Part shown: positions 33,890 to 45,709 of the stretch, piece by piece
Position numbering within the stretch: position 1 is the first letter of the stretch
Layout of the letters: each line of letters starts with the position of its first letter
Assembly: GCA_949825065.1 (NCBI GenBank)
Contig: OX463847.1
Location: forward strand, 38,497,042 to 38,561,041
DNA length: 64,000 nt
Direction of reading: 5' to 3'
DNA from: Odontocerum albicorne
Lineage: Eukaryota; Arthropoda; Insecta; Trichoptera; Odontoceridae
Made by a program: the position numbers and the translations under genes
The notes under the pieces: model-generated
What the model was told of the DNA's origin: nothing
The model's input: only the letters and a program-made list of their open reading frames with translations
Databases searched by the model: none

Positions 33890-36800
33890 CTACAGTCCTG
33901 TATTACCACAACCAAAGTCTACACATCTTCCTAGTTTATCATTAAAGAACATTCTGGGATAGCAAGACCTCCTAGTAGGGAAATAGTTTTCAGCATAACA
34001 ATCCATGTAGTAGAAACAACTCGTAGGGTCGTAGAATAATCCATTTCGTGTACATCTTCCATCGACTTTAAGTCCTGTATCTTTTGGTAAGGGTTCAGAA
34101 CAAGCTCTTTTAGTGGCATTGAATACGCTGCTTCCTGCGCACTGGTATATTTGAGGTATTACTTTACCAGCTGATGGACTCACACACATAAAATATAAAT
34201 GGGGGTTGTTGGGAATTTGACCACGATCACCAAGAGAAGTGCAGGGTGTTATAAGAGTGGGACAAGTCATTCCTGTCTTTTTAATACTACACATACTTGT
34301 TGTTGAATCAAATAAATATCCTGATGCGCACGTTATTTTTACAGCCTCTACTTCATCGCTTGATCCAACCGGTGGTGGAGCACATAAGAAATACTCACAT
34401 TGGTTGAATGGATGTGGAAATAATCCAGCTTGTTTGCATTTATGAACATAGTCTGTTACTCCTGGATCACAGACAGGGTTACTTGCAGCTGTGCAGGTTC
34501 CAGCCATACATTTTGTTTCTCCTTCGCATGTGCCGACTGGTTCGTTTAGCCATATGCCATCCCCTAAGTAGATGCATTCACTGATGTCATTACAATTTTT
34601 GCAATAGCGACCTTCTGTTGCTACGCTGCAATTAACTATAGTATCCCGAACGAGACTGAGAGAGACTGGATCAATGTTATATGTCAACCCATTACCAAAT
34701 GCCTGCAAAATAAAATAAAATAAAATCATAGTCTTTTAACCTGTTTAATTTATTTTATACAAAACAAACTGAAACACATTTTTTTTAAATAATAACAATG
34801 ATTACTCATGCTTCCATGTCAAGTGGTTCAGTTATGCTTGAAATATTTATCAGTTATGTTAAAATATTTACTAGCAATCCTCAATATATCCTCCGAGATA
34901 TGGAAGACAACAGTATTGGAAGATTCGTTTAACAACAGTCTTAATTTATGATTGGGTTAGTAACTTATTTATTGATACCAGAGGGCAGTGCTGAAACACA
35001 ACGCTTCTAGAAAATCGATGAAATGCCATCAGACCCGGGAGACTTTTCAACATTTAATGAGCTGATCTTCATTTCTACACTATTTACATTAGCATCTAAT
35101 AAGCTGAGCTTCATTTATGCACTATTTACATTAACATCTTATGAGCTGAGCTTCATTTCTACACTATTTACATTAACATCTATTGAGCTGAGCTTCATTT
35201 ATACACTATTTACATTAAAATCTAATGAGCTGAGCTTCATTTCTACACAATTTACATTAACACTCGCATGAGTTATACTTAATTGATTGGCATATACAAA
35301 ATTCGAAATTGTCGGGTATATTAAAAAATAGTTGAAGAATTAACAAGGGATTAACATTTTTTCTTGTTAAAATACAAACAAGATATATTTTAACATACTA
35401 CCTTGATCAAAACGTTTTAGGACTTTATTCATAAAATCGAGAATACAAGTTTATTCATCAAAATTGATATGGTCGATATTCACAAAATTTAATGCAAACT
35501 CTTTGATGCACAATTGATGCCATTTTCAAACTTGTAAAAAATCTAAAACACGCACAAAGGTAGATGTACTCAGTACAGCGTAACTTTTACAAATGTCAAG
35601 CTATGACGCAGGAAATTTGAAGAGAAGTGTCAATGATAGATGTGGTAACCTAAAAAAAAAAGAATTCCAATCGGGTGACTGACAGCCCCACACGGTGGCC
35701 GGTCCTAAAACTTTTGGATCATGGTAGTATTTATGTGGAGGAGACGAACGTTGTGTGCTTGGATGTGAACGTTTGAAGATATGTTCTCTCTCCCTACTCC
35801 AAAAGGGCACAACGTGATATATTTAAGACAATGCTGTCTTCCAGCAATGCTCTACAACGTGTTCACATAACAAATTCGGATAAATTGAAAGGGAAAATTT
35901 ACATATGACGTTTGAAAATATTAAATGGTTGTATTTAATTATACTGGTTAAGAAAGGTCGGTGGTCATCATCTAACGGTTAGCATTCGCGTTAAACAATC
36001 GAATGGCATTAGTTCGATTCCTAGTGGATGCGTTTCTGGAATGGTTTAACTTTTAGACTCTGTTATATCTGAATTGATATATTTCTGTTGCTTACATATG
36101 CTGCGTATCACATTTTTATAAGTAGCGCTATGTAAAAAAAAATATTAAACCGCTACTCAAAAATGACGCTTTGTAAAAAAATCATCATCTTGGAACTTGT
36201 CTCACCTTGCAATCGTAACTTTGGGTAACATCTGTCAAGCTTGTGTGCTTGCTGAAGTGCAACAGCTAGCACACAATAAACTATTAAACGCACAATCGTA
36301 TTCCATCTGCAGTATAGCTTAAATTATACTACATCAGGGGAAATTATTTGTCTATTTAATGATTAGAAAAAAAATCGAACTAATTTTTAACAACCGTGTT
36401 TCTGATAAATTGCCCAAAATAAAGTGCAGAACTTTCAGTTTTGATGCCCTCTTTATAAATTTATAAAATATGAGCAAGTTTCAAAAACTTATAGAGTTTC
36501 TTTCCTCTGTTTGTTTTGTTGTTAATGTAAATGGAGAAATTCGGTGTGTAGGTCACATGCCTTACACAAATAATACGCATGTCGTACGCAAATCATTCAC
36601 ATGTCATACACAAATCATACATAGTCATACAAACAAATCCACAATTTAATCAACTTCTACAAAATACATATTTTTTTTAAAGAATAGATATAACCGAAGT
36701 CATAGGTATCCTTATACTCTCAAACACTAGGCGGAAGAAGTGCTTGTGTCGTTCGAGGAGAGAAGTATAGCACGGGGTTCGAACCGATGACCTTCTGCAC

Positions 36801-38296
36801 GGAAGTCCAGCACATTACCCCGCGGCCATGCACCTCAAAATATTGTATTTTATTATTGTATAACGTTTTGACTGTACATGTATACCGTACAATTTGTCGA
36901 ATTTATCACCTTATGACCAACCAGAATGTGGCAATATTTTGTTGACCCACCAGAAATATGTCAAAGAAGTTTCAACTGAAAAAACTGAATGTAACACTTG
37001 ATAAAAATATGGATAAGAACCAAAATCGAACCCGCAACCCCCAGAATGGAAGAGAAAAAATGCACTAGTCCACGGAGATAATTCAAAAAAAAATTTTTGA
37101 ATAATTATTTTTCACTAAGAATTTTATGTATTACGTAATAAATACCATAATTGTATACCTCTTTTGGGGTAGACAGAAAAGAGGAATCCTCTGATACTTC
37201 TATCATCCATACAATTTTAACTTTATCCATACATTTCCCTTTTGGGATGGGCAGAGATGACAGAGCACCAGACTTTCTAATCTCGACACACATCGTTCGT
37301 CCCTTCTACATCCATACACCTTCTTATACAACTCATATAATATATCTGATTTTCTATATTTCTTTCTTTCAAAATAGAATTCACTTAATCCAACCATACT
37401 TTCCTTGGTCGTCCTCTACTACACCTTCTACTCACATTTGCATTATATATTGATTTTGTTAGTTTTTCTTCATCCATGCGTTCTACATGTCCAAACCATC
37501 TCAAAATACTCTTCTTTATCTTATTTAACACTCTATCAGTCTTAAGTTCTTATTCAATACTAATCAACCATTGCCACCCCGTGCATTCTTCTCAGTACAT
37601 AACATACATACAGTACCCGGCGGTAAGTAATACACATCGTTTGTAGAGCGTCGTCTCTGTCGCACGATGCGCTAACAGTCCGGTCCGGTAACGACTGAAA
37701 AATCACGATGGAACAAGTGTATAAATGACAGAGACGACGCTCTACAAACGATGTGTATTATTTACCGCCGGATACTGTACTCTTAAATTTTTCTAATAAT
37801 TCTCACTATTTTGTTATTAAAAAATATATCAAAAAGATAATTTTTTTTATTTATTTATTTATTATCACACATGACAAGAAATATACACAATTTGCGAAAA
37901 AACAACAGGTAATTTGATTTGGACATACAATTTTAATGGATCTGGGTTTGTTTGCCTTTCATTTGTCGTATCCCCAGTAAACTAGGCTTTTGCCTGTATC
38001 TCACTGAGGATATTTAGCATGAAAAAATAAATCGATACTTCTTTCCGATTTTTGATTACACAAAAACAAAACCCCGTTGCACGCTCTCATCAACCTGACA
38101 AACAGTGACACTCAACTACAACTGGAAACGTCTTGCGAAATTCAACTCCTCACGCATCATCCCTCCAGAAGGACCAAAAATATTCATCCCGCAATATACC
38201 GCACACAATCATAAGAATAAAAATTAAAATTAAAATAATAGCTTTTCAACTTACCAAAAAAGATATCCCCAACAGTATAGACGTTTTACCCAACAT
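33890..38296 (-). CDS. Gene 3: secreted four-domain chitin-binding (peritrophin-A/CBM14-like) protein; join 33890..34702 and 38255..38296
   Basis: Exon 1 (38255-38296) encodes MLGKTSILLGISFL and ends at a GTAAGT donor. Exon 2 (33890-34702) follows a TTTTGCAG acceptor and continues in phase 0 as AFGNGLTYNIDP. The protein has 284 residues: signal peptide to about residue 17; Cys-rich unit 1 at residues 39-84 (C39, C48, C51, C57, C73, C79, C84); unit 2 at 92-152 (FPHPFNQCEYFLC); unit 3 at 161-215 (LYFMC, FNATKRAC); unit 4 at 231-279 (C231, C243, C249, C261, C274, C279), an exact six-Cys peritrophin-A pattern with FYDPTSCFYYMDC. Aromatic residues before the third Cys in units 2-4 fit chitin binding. 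Likely secreted to a chitin-containing matrix. The 3.55-kb intron holds a 42-bp array, mariner remains, SINEs, a LINE end and a MITE. The coding sequence is intact. Confidence 0.92.
35045..35268. repeat. 42-bp tandem repeat, 5 copies (intron of gene 3)
   Basis: gagctgagcttcatttctac, actatttacattaacatcta, t. The period is a multiple of 3, hence an 82-codon plus-strand frame of 14-residue repeats that I do not call a gene. Confidence 0.93.
35398..35730 (-). mobile_element. Mariner remnant(s), same lineage as the 12177-12924 element
   Basis: The left part (ctaccttgatcaaaac, gactttattcataaaatcga) matches the left end of the 12.2-kb element. It jumps at about 35475 to the opposite part of the element (acaaaatttaatgcaaactc, gatgccatttt). 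At 35703-35728 taaaacttttggatcatggt, ag looks like another end. The rest between is unassigned. Confidence 0.75.
35950..36035 (+). mobile_element. tRNA-like sequence (third head type)
   Basis: ggtggtcatcatctaacggt, tagcattcgcgttaaac, tagttcgattcctagtggat: A- and B-box-like blocks with a different head from SINE-A and SINE-B. No acceptor-stem pairing was seen, so not called as a tRNA gene. Confidence 0.5.
36665..36838 (-). mobile_element. SINE-B copy
   Basis: aagaatagatataaccgaag, tcataggtatccttatact, gtgcttgtgtcgttcgagga, cacggggttcgaaccgatga, ccttctgcacggaagtccag: reversed body and head. Confidence 0.85.
36840..37082 (-). mobile_element. SINE-A copy
   Basis: Reversed: ttgtataacgttttgactgt, ataccgtacaatttgtcgaa, gacccaccagaaatatgtca, ccaaaatcgaacccgcaacc, atgcactagtccacggag. 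It directly abuts the SINE-B at its left. Confidence 0.75.
37235..37605 (-). mobile_element. LINE 3' end fragment
   Basis: Reversed tail: gggcagagatgacagagcac, cagactttctaatctcgaca, ctacatccatacaccttctt, ccaaccatactttccttggt, cgttctacatgtccaaacca. Confidence 0.75.
37611..37777. mobile_element. Tc1-type MITE, 167 bp, about 50-bp TIRs, TA target duplication
   Basis: Both ends read CAGTA(C/T)CCGGCGGTAA, then TAATACACATCGTTTGTAGA and GCGTCGTCTCTGTC inwards. The arms differ at two or three bases over about 50. TA flanks both ends (37609-37610, 37778-37779). CAGT termini plus a TA target are typical of Tc1-like elements. No coding sequence. Confidence 0.93.
37840..38018 (+). repeat. Dispersed repeat E, copy 1
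   Basis: gaaaaaacaacaggtaattt, gatttggacatacaatttta, atggatctgggtttg, ccccagtaaactaggctttt, gcctgtatctcactgag. Also at 48160-48290 and 57640-57770. Ends about 240 bp from the gene 3 first exon. Confidence 0.85.
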
Positions 38297-38367
38297 TTTT
38301 TAAGTGTGTAAATAATTGATGTAGTCGAGTAGTAAAAACTTCTGAAAAATCTTCCTGAACCATCGCG

Positions 38368-38419
38368 TTATATACCCATAAATACAGATCTCCGTCTTAA
38401 TTCAGGGATTTCCAACACA
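38368..38419 (-). promoter_or_regulatory. Gene 3 core promoter: TATA box plus shared upstream element
   Basis: TATATAA (38368-38374) lies 72 bp before the ATG at 38296. Upstream, TGTGTTGGAAATCCCTGAA (38401-38419) matches the element at genes 1 and 2. Read on the other strand it contains GGGATTTCCA, which fits the insect kappa-B/Dorsal consensus GGGWWWWCCM; regulation by Rel factors is inference. Confidence 0.75.
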
Positions 38420-38847
38420 AAATTATATCTTTTAATTTTGTATTTTATTTATTATTAAGAACGTTCGTTTACACAAGTGGTGGCCAAACCGTGGCGCATT
38501 GGATGATTACAAGTGGTGCATTGCATCATTGCGCCTACTTATTCATTTAAAATATTTTCAATCCATCTTCATATTTTCAACAGTTCAAACCAAACATTAA
38601 AAGACTAGTGACTAGTGAATTTTCAACAGTTCAAACCAAACATTAAAAGACTGCTCTCAGTTCAAACTAAACATTAAAAGACTAGTGAAATCCAAACAGG
38701 CACAAAAATTTCAATAAAAGTAAGTAATGATTATGTGCTGTAATTGATATTGTTTTTCATACAATAATTAAATAATTTAAAAATGTTAATGTCATGTCAA
38801 TGTTATGTCTATAAGCATACTTTTATTTAAAAGATTATTAAGCATAT

Positions 38848-39240
38848 GTCAGGATTCCTTCTAGTGAGTAGAGAGAACAGACAACTCCAAGTTCCAAGCT
38901 GATCTCGCTCTCGGTGCTTCATCTCACTCAGAGCTTTCTCTCTCTCACCACATCCAACAACTGTGGTCCAGAGTTATCTCCACCAAACGAGACTCTCCGG
39001 CAGCTGTAGCACCATCAGTGGGGTCCACGACAGCGATCACCATCTCGTCCAAGAGATCATTTCTGACTGACTATGTATTCTCTTTTTAACGTGTTCTTGA
39101 AATGTGTCTAAATGTATTATGTACATACTATGTTGCTATCAATAAACCTGTATTTATTCATTTATTTATTTATTATATATATAGTTTCAGTAAGCGTGGC
39201 GTGAGCTAGGGCACACATCTCGCTTCACACAGGTTCCAAC
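38848..39240 (+). mobile_element. LTR-like segment (candidate solo LTR)
   Basis: A GC-richer stretch starts tgtcaggattccttctagtg and runs through tcaccatctcgtccaagaga to a polyadenylation-like area (tatcaataaacctgtattta), then tctcgcttcacaca. A short relative of the AATAAA part (gttatcaataaatctatatt) is at 52480-52500. No target duplication or internal region was found, so this is tentative. Confidence 0.4.
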
Positions 39241-39819
39241 GAGCAGCGTTTTTTCTCTCTCAAACAATATATATGTTCGAAAACCGAATTGTTCGAGATG
39301 AGAACTGAGGTTCCACTGTAATATTAAAAAAAATGACAAAGGTGAACCGATTGAAAATCCATTAAATTAAAATCCCAAACCAGTTATATTTGAATATATG
39401 AAATGAAATATTTATCAAGTCTATAATAATGTCCCGGGAATTCAAGATTAAAACTTCTGAAAATATTTCAAGTTATTGACTTAGCTTATTATCTAACCAT
39501 GTTTTTCAGTTTTGTAAAAATTTACATAACTATGCTTAAAATAAAGCTATTTCCAAACTTACATTGAAAACACTATCTTTATTATATGTAACATACGAGA
39601 GTATTAGTGTCTACAAAACATTATTATACCTTTTCTGAGAAATTTTATAGTAAAAATGTATAGATTCATAACGACATAATTTAAAAGTGAAATACAATTT
39701 TTCGGTTATATATTATTATTTTTGTCAAAAGAGGCAGGCAACATATATTCTGTAAATATATTTATCATGTTAACTGTTATACACATATTTTCAGGAAGAA
39801 TAAACTAAACAACACTTTT

Positions 39820-40485
39820 ATTAGGGATGAATGTAAACTTAAGGGTGAAGTACTGAAGAACATGAAGAAGTGCACTCTGAGATGGTTTGGGCACATGGAA
39901 TGAACGATTGAAAAAAGTTTGACAAAACAAATATATTGCAAAAATATGAGGGGGGGCGTGGTAGAGGAAGACTAATGAAAGTGTGGTTGGATCTAGTGAA
40001 TGTAATTTTAAAAGAAGAAAGAGTAAAATAAATCATCGTAGCTGTATGAGAAAGTACGAGTATATCAAAGTAGAAGAGGCGAAATATATAATATGTGAAA
40101 TATATAATAGGCGAAATATAAATATATAGTATGTCGACATAGGAAAGTCTTGCGCTCTGTCATATCTGCCTATCCCAGCAGTTAAACAGCGTATGTAACT
40201 TATCTAGAGTTTTTGAACTGAGTTAATGTCTCCGCATTACATTATTGAGCAGTTTGTTCCAAGATTCCACTATCAGTTAGGAAAATAACGTTCCCTTGTA
40301 ATATTGTGGAATTTAATTTCGAATATTTTAACTGATGAAAAGATAATTGTTGATGGTGGTCTGAGCAATCATAAAGACTGCGCAAGATCTCTAAGGATGT
40401 GTGGAAAAAAGTAGGAAAGTCTGGCGCTCTGTCTTATCTGCATACCCCAATAAGGAAATGACGTAATGGTATGTATGTGTATCTT
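39820..40485 (+). mobile_element. LINE 3' end fragments (two tails)
   Basis: 39825-40190: tgtaaacttaagggtgaagt, agatggtttgggcacatgga, gtggtagaggaagactaatg, aagtcttgcgctctgtcata. 40380-40465 is a second, shorter copy of the last part (aaagtctggcgctctgtctt, atctgcataccccaataagg). Confidence 0.75.
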
Positions 40486-40744
40486 GAAATATTTGTTACT
40501 TTCTTCCTCCCAAATTCTAGCAAAGGTCTAACATAGGTCTTATAGACTAGCAAAATGATTTATGGTGTCAGCTGACTGAAAGTGTTTTTTTTTTTAATGT
40601 AGAGAAACGAATAAATTCGTAAACGTAAATAATTGAAGAGTAAAAAGCACTTCATACTGGACGATGCACCTTACAAACCCTGTACTACAAAAGAAACATT
40701 TTCAAAATAATGGTATCAAAGCTAAGCAGAATGAGAATTGGTCA

Positions 40745-41718
40745 TTGACTGAAATAAGTAGCTTCTCACTTTAACACAATCCATGTTAAGACAGCGAAAT
40801 GTGTTGCCTGAAACAAGTTGCTTCTCACTTTGACACAAATCATGTTAAAGACAGTCAGAATGTGGTACCTGAAACAAGTTGCTTCTCACTTTAACATGAT
40901 TCATGTTAAAGACAGCGAATGTGGTACCTGAAACAAGTTGCTTCTCACTTTAACATGATTCATATTAAAGACAGCGAAATGTGGTACCTGAAACAAGTTG
41001 CTTCTCACTTAAACATAATTCGTGTTAAAGACAGCGAAATGTGGTACCTGAAACAAGTTGCTTCTCACTTTAACACAATTCATGTTAAAGACAGCGAAAT
41101 GTGGTACCTGAAACAAGTTGCTTCTCACTTTAACATAATTCATGTTAAAGACAGTGAAATGTGGTACTTACCTGAAACAAATTGCTTCTCACTTTAACAT
41201 AATTCATGTTAAAGACAGCGAAATGTGGTACGAGAAACAAGTTGCTTCTCACTTTAACATAATTCATGTTAAATACAGCGAAATGTGGTACCAGAAACAA
41301 GTTGCTTCTCACTTTAACACAATTCATGTTAAAGACAGCGAAATGTGGTACCTGAAACAAGTTGCTTCTCACTTTAACATAATTCATGTTAAAGACAGTG
41401 AAATGTGGTACTTACCTGAAACAAATTGCTTCTCACTTTAACATAATTCATGTTAAAGACAGCGAAATGTGGTACCTGAAACAAGTTGCTTCTCACTTTA
41501 ACATAATTCATGTTAAAGACAGTGAAATGTGGTACTTACCTGAAACAAATTGCTTCTCACTTTAACATAATTCGTGTTAAAGACAGCGAAATGTGGTACC
41601 TGAAACAAGTTGCTTCTCACTTCAACATAATTCATGTTAAATACAGCGAAATGTGGTACCGTAAATAAGTTGCTTCTCACTTTAACACAATTCATGTTAA
41701 AGACAGCGAAATGTGCAA
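40745..41718. repeat. 60-66-bp tandem repeat, about 16 copies, each with a palindrome
   Basis: The unit reads cctgaaacaagttgcttctc, actttaacataattcatgtt, aaagacagcgaaatgtggta. Inside, ctttaacat and atgttaaag form a 9-bp stem round a 4-5-base loop in nearly every unit. Three units carry an extra 6 bp (gtacttacctg). The period is a multiple of 3, so open frames on both strands are artefacts. Confidence 0.96.
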
Positions 41719-41739
41719 ATTTGGAGGAAGCGAAGAAGT

Positions 41740-42180
41740 CCTCGACCATGTGTTTTCAATGCAGCTGCTAGGCTGATATATGATAGTCATAAATATTCTC
41801 ATATTGATCCACTTCTAAAAAATCTACTTGCCTAAGTGTCGCAAATGGATTCATTTCAAACTTTATCTTGTATTTGTATCTTTCGTAATTGTATCTTTCG
41901 AATCTGTGTCTTAGGGATGTTCCTTCGGAAAGGTCGATTTCTTCTTTATATGATAAATTGGTTGTTCCAAATCAATTCAATAGGGGCGTACTATGATAAA
42001 GCTTTTTTCGTTTCTGGTTCTGTGGCTTTGAATGATCTTCATCCTAGTGTCAGAGATATGGGTGACGTGTGCAGCTTTATGAAGCTTTGAAAGATAATCC
42101 TTTTTGGAAAGTCTTATCAAAATTTATAAGTGGGTTCAAATCCTGAGTTCGAGTGCCCTTGAGGAGAGTTTGCTGTAAGT
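41740..42180 (+). pseudogene. CR1/L2-like LINE C-terminal fragment
   Basis: The plus strand reads NAAARLIYDSHKYSHIDPLL, then after a stop a diverged body to AYYDKAFFVSGSVALNDL, HPSVRDMGDVCSFMKL. This is the landmark order (AARLI, HI-PLL, ALNDLP, VR-SF-LK) at the end of CR1-like reverse-transcriptase proteins. The tail gagtgcccttgaggagagtt also occurs at 8335. Related end: 59820-59925. Confidence 0.75.
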
Positions 42181-42184
42181 TATC

Positions 42185-42640
42185 CTTAAATTGTTATTAT
42201 TCTTCGAGTTCTGTTTACGAAATTGTATATAATTTTTATAATTATAAATATCTAAATGCGTTTCTTTCTGTCAGTATGACTCACATTCTCTCCCTCTTAA
42301 TTCATCAGTAATTTATTCACAAATTTCAAATTTTCTAATTAAAAGTTCTATAAACTGGGGAAAGCTAACACAAAATGGTTTAAATCATATATTATCATTT
42401 AATATGTCATTTTACTTTTATTTTTTTGTCATTGGCATTAATTATACTTATACAGAATAGATTGTCGAATTAAAAATTAAAGAATACGAGTACATATATG
42501 GCAAAAGAGACATGAAGCGTTTGAAATACAAAGATATCAACAAGTGAAAAATCCATGTCATGTAACGTTGAAAATGCAAAGAGCTTTATTGTATTGTACT
42601 GCACTTATGTTGTATATACGAGTATAACAACCTGATGAAA
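42185..42640. other. No recognisable gene
   Basis: AT-rich; a possible SINE-A tail piece at 42585-42635 (ttgtattgtactgcacttat, acaacctgatgaaat). Confidence 0.45.
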
Positions 42641-42649
42641 TGGTGGTGT

Positions 42650-43405
42650 TGGCGGAGAGTGAAGATGAATGGAAGAGTTAAGTAAATTGTTCTAATAAGA
42701 GCCGAAGAGATGCTATACAAATGAGTGCATTGAAAATAATACATGGGGTTTAATATTACAAAAGGGTTAAATCAAGGATGAGTTATATCACCTTTGGTTT
42801 TAGAATATTTACATAAATTCATCTGTGAAGGTACTACAAAGGTCAAAGAGTATGCGGATTGCATGTATGACAAAATACAGAATGAAGTGATTACGGATGA
42901 AAGTGAACTTGATGATGTGTTAAATAAGATAAAGAAGAGCACGCTGAGATGATTAGAGCATGTGGAACGAATGAATTAAGAAAAATTAACAAAACAAATG
43001 TATAGTTTTAACAAAACAAATGTATAGTTTGTGAGATGCATAGCCGCGCGATAACGCACTGGACTTCCGAGCGGAAGGTCATCGGTTCGAATCCTGCGCT
43101 GTGCTACTCCCCTGGAATGACACAGGCATTTTTTCCGCCTAGTATTCGGGGGTATAAGAATACCTATGACTTCGGTCATATATATATTCTTTGAAAAAAT
43201 GATGTAAGCAAAAGGCGTGTGAAAAGAAGATTAAGGAAAGTATGGTTGAATCAAGTGAATGCTATTTTTTTAAGAAGGGAACGCAGAAAGACAGAAATTG
43301 TAGATCTTGTATGAGAAGGTATATGGATGTTGAGGAGGCTAAGGATGTGTGTCAAGATAGAAAAATTAGCGCTCTGTCCTCTCCCACAGGGGTATGATGT
43401 GACAA
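42650..43405 (+). pseudogene. LINE 3' region interrupted by a SINE-B
   Basis: Decayed reverse-transcriptase text (ttacaaaagggttaaatcaa, ggatgagttatatcaccttt, tatgcggattgcatg in the YADD area) joins the tail (gatgattagagcatgtggaa, cgaatgaa). It is split by SINE-B at about 43029-43195 and resumes with gcgtgtgaaaagaagattaa, ggaaagtatggttgaatcaa, atgttgaggaggctaaggat. Confidence 0.8.
43029..43195 (+). mobile_element. SINE-B inserted in a LINE
   Basis: gtgagatgcatagccgcgcg, gataacgcactggacttccg, ggaaggtcatcggttcgaat, cctgcgct, then body aatgacacaggcattttttc, cgcctagtattcgggggtat, atgacttcggtcatatatat. The best-kept SINE-B head in the window. It lacks the second half seen at 14.2 kb. Confidence 0.88.
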
Positions 43406-43417
43406 TATGTCTGTAAT

Positions 43418-43585
43418 ACAACTTGTAGACTTAAGTCATTTGGTCATTTCTTCCAACAAATCAGAAATAGGCTTTAAGTGAAAACCAACCTAGAATCTTT
43501 TTTTAAAAATCTAGGTTCCATTATAATTGAATCCGCATCTTACTAATTAACCATTGGGCGGGCGCATCTAATCTGTGAGATGAGG
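43418..43585 (-). mobile_element. SINE-A fragment
   Basis: catttcttccaacaaatcag, ggctttaagtgaaaaccaac, ctagaatc, aaatctaggttccattataa, ttgaatccgcatcttactaa. Confidence 0.65.
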
Positions 43586-43589
43586 TACC

Positions 43590-44600
43590 TTGTTTTTTTG
43601 TGCCAATGGGCGAGGTTTACCGACAAAGAAGTGAGGCTTATTGTAGCTTCCTGACTTCCTACCCCTCACAAAAGGGTATCTTTGTTATTTCTCCAGTGTC
43701 CCGATAGTCTCCGTGACGAACGTTATAATCTGCTGGATGAGATGCGCCCGATTACGTAAGTATTTTTTATTTCCGAAATATCAATTTTTTTCTCAATATT
43801 TCTTTTTATATACCTGCAATAGTTCGTATATCTATTTTGTAGCCCCTAATTCAATGATATTGATCGTTATTTACTATATGAATACAAAAATGCACGCATG
43901 GTGTGTGAAAATTGTTATAAGAATGTTTTCGAAAATGTTCAGCGAAAGCCTGATCAAGAATAACTTTCTAATCATATTTTGATTACTACCTTTTGTTTTT
44001 GTGAAGACGTTTTATGATCACAAGTGAATTTGAATTTTAAATTATGTTTGAAAAAGTGCTAGCATAGTGTTCTCTAATGTTATGTTAAGTTATTGCTTTT
44101 ATTTTCATCGCATGAACAGAACACCTATCTTATGAAGATGTGATAGTTAATTCCACATACTTTTTATTGTGCTAAATTTTTTTTACAAACCTATTGTGGG
44201 TATTAAATGACTGAAAAAAAATATGATGTTACTGAATTGCATTAGTTGTGTTGATAAACTGCCAACAAAAGACTCAGAATGTTGTAAACTAGTTATTTTC
44301 TATTTTAAGAAAAACTTTATGAGAAAATTTAAAATTGTGTTAAGTATTGAAAAGTGCAAAGAAATGTACAAATGTTATATAATCATGTTTGAGTTAAAAG
44401 TTCAGTTTGATAAGCCTTCCCTTAAACGTAAGCAGAAATTTAATTTTTAATCTCACAGATGAGTTGCGCCTAACGTGTTAGGATTTGTATTGCACCCGAC
44501 GAAGGGTTAAGCCACGGAAGTCGTGATCGAGTTTTAAATGTTATTGGTCGAATGAATATTGAGTATACCTCATATTTTAAAACCTAATTGCCTAAGTAGA
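43590..44600. other. No recognisable gene
   Basis: Contains plus-strand frames of 75-89 codons (43713, 44223) without known motifs. The composition matches surrounding non-coding DNA. Confidence 0.5.
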
Positions 44601-44604
44601 AGAA

Positions 44605-44965
44605 TTCCTTCTTAACATGCTTTTATATTTCATTACTCGCCATCGCATGAACTTTTCTTATCGCATCTTTCTATCACCGAGACTTTGGATTTCGCAACAT
44701 TTATTCTCAAATTTATTCAGTCTTCGCTAATACTAGCATGTTATCAGCATACAGCAATCCGCACACTCTTTGACCTTTGTAGTTCTTCACAGATGAATTT
44801 ATAAAAATATTTTAAAATCAAAGGTGGTAGAACTCATCCTTGATTTACCCCTTTTGTAATATTAAACCACTCAGTCAAAGCACCGTTTACTTTAAAACAT
44901 GCTCTTCTTTCGGCATATAAGAACGCAATGCCTGTCGTACACATTTCAACTGATCACTTGAGTGT
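44605..44965 (-). pseudogene. LINE reverse-transcriptase fragment
   Basis: The reverse complement gives ACFKVNGALTEWFN, then a run equivalent to KGVNQGCVLPPL, FINSSVKNYKGQRVCGLLYADNM and, further on, the decayed downstream domain. Several stops. The YADD-like box is at about 44735-44755. Confidence 0.7.
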
Positions 44966-45709
44966 TTAAATATTAAAAATAAAATTGATCATTCATTTTT
45001 TTACTGACCCTTTTGCATTTTGATTGAAAATTCATGAACATTTTGCTTAATCTGAAGTCAACAATGTCGTCAAAAAAACAGCAAAAAAATATTTATTTTA
45101 CATTTCATATTTGCTTTCGTGTTTTTACTGACAACTGTGGCTCTTTAAACAAATCTACTTTTGGGTCAAAGCCATCGTTTTTATCAAATCACAAAGACCT
45201 TATCTCCAAGGTTCTCGTGCGATGTCGTCGACTTCCATGATAGTCTATACTGTTCCAGTGCAGAATAAATGCTTCTCAGACTTTGTCTTCTTCTTCTTGT
45301 ATTTTTTTTTCTTTTGTACATTATTCCTAGGAAGACTGACTGCCAACTATTCCTCTATCTATTTGTGAATCTAGCTGGCGGTAGACTTTTTATGGGATAA
45401 TCATGAGAAACCCAACGAGGAATCAAGATCTCATCCATTCTTTGAACTTGATCTCGCCAATTACGTCTTCTCTACCTACCCCACCTTATATCTGCTTATT
45501 CTGTTTAAAATTATTTTCTTCGTCAAACATCGAAGACCTTCAATTCTGATGTTCTCGGTCGTGTCCTGTCAGCTCTGGTTTAAAAAACACATATATCATG
45601 ACAGATTTAACATGTTTTATAGATCCTCACGTTTCTTTCTATGTCGACATTCTTAGTTTTCCATATACTTTATTTGAAGCATCTAGATATTGCAGACACT
45701 TTATTCATA

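Noticed and set aside
35023..35271. 82-codon frame with 14-residue repeats
   Set aside because: By-product of a 42-bp tandem repeat in the gene 3 intron.
40919..41749. Several repetitive frames on both strands (WYLKQVASHFN-type repeats)
   Set aside because: They are translations of the 60-66-bp tandem array and occur on both strands at once.
43713..44450. Two frames of 89 and 75 codons as small genes
   Set aside because: Low-complexity, AT-driven composition, no motif, no promoter or splice context.
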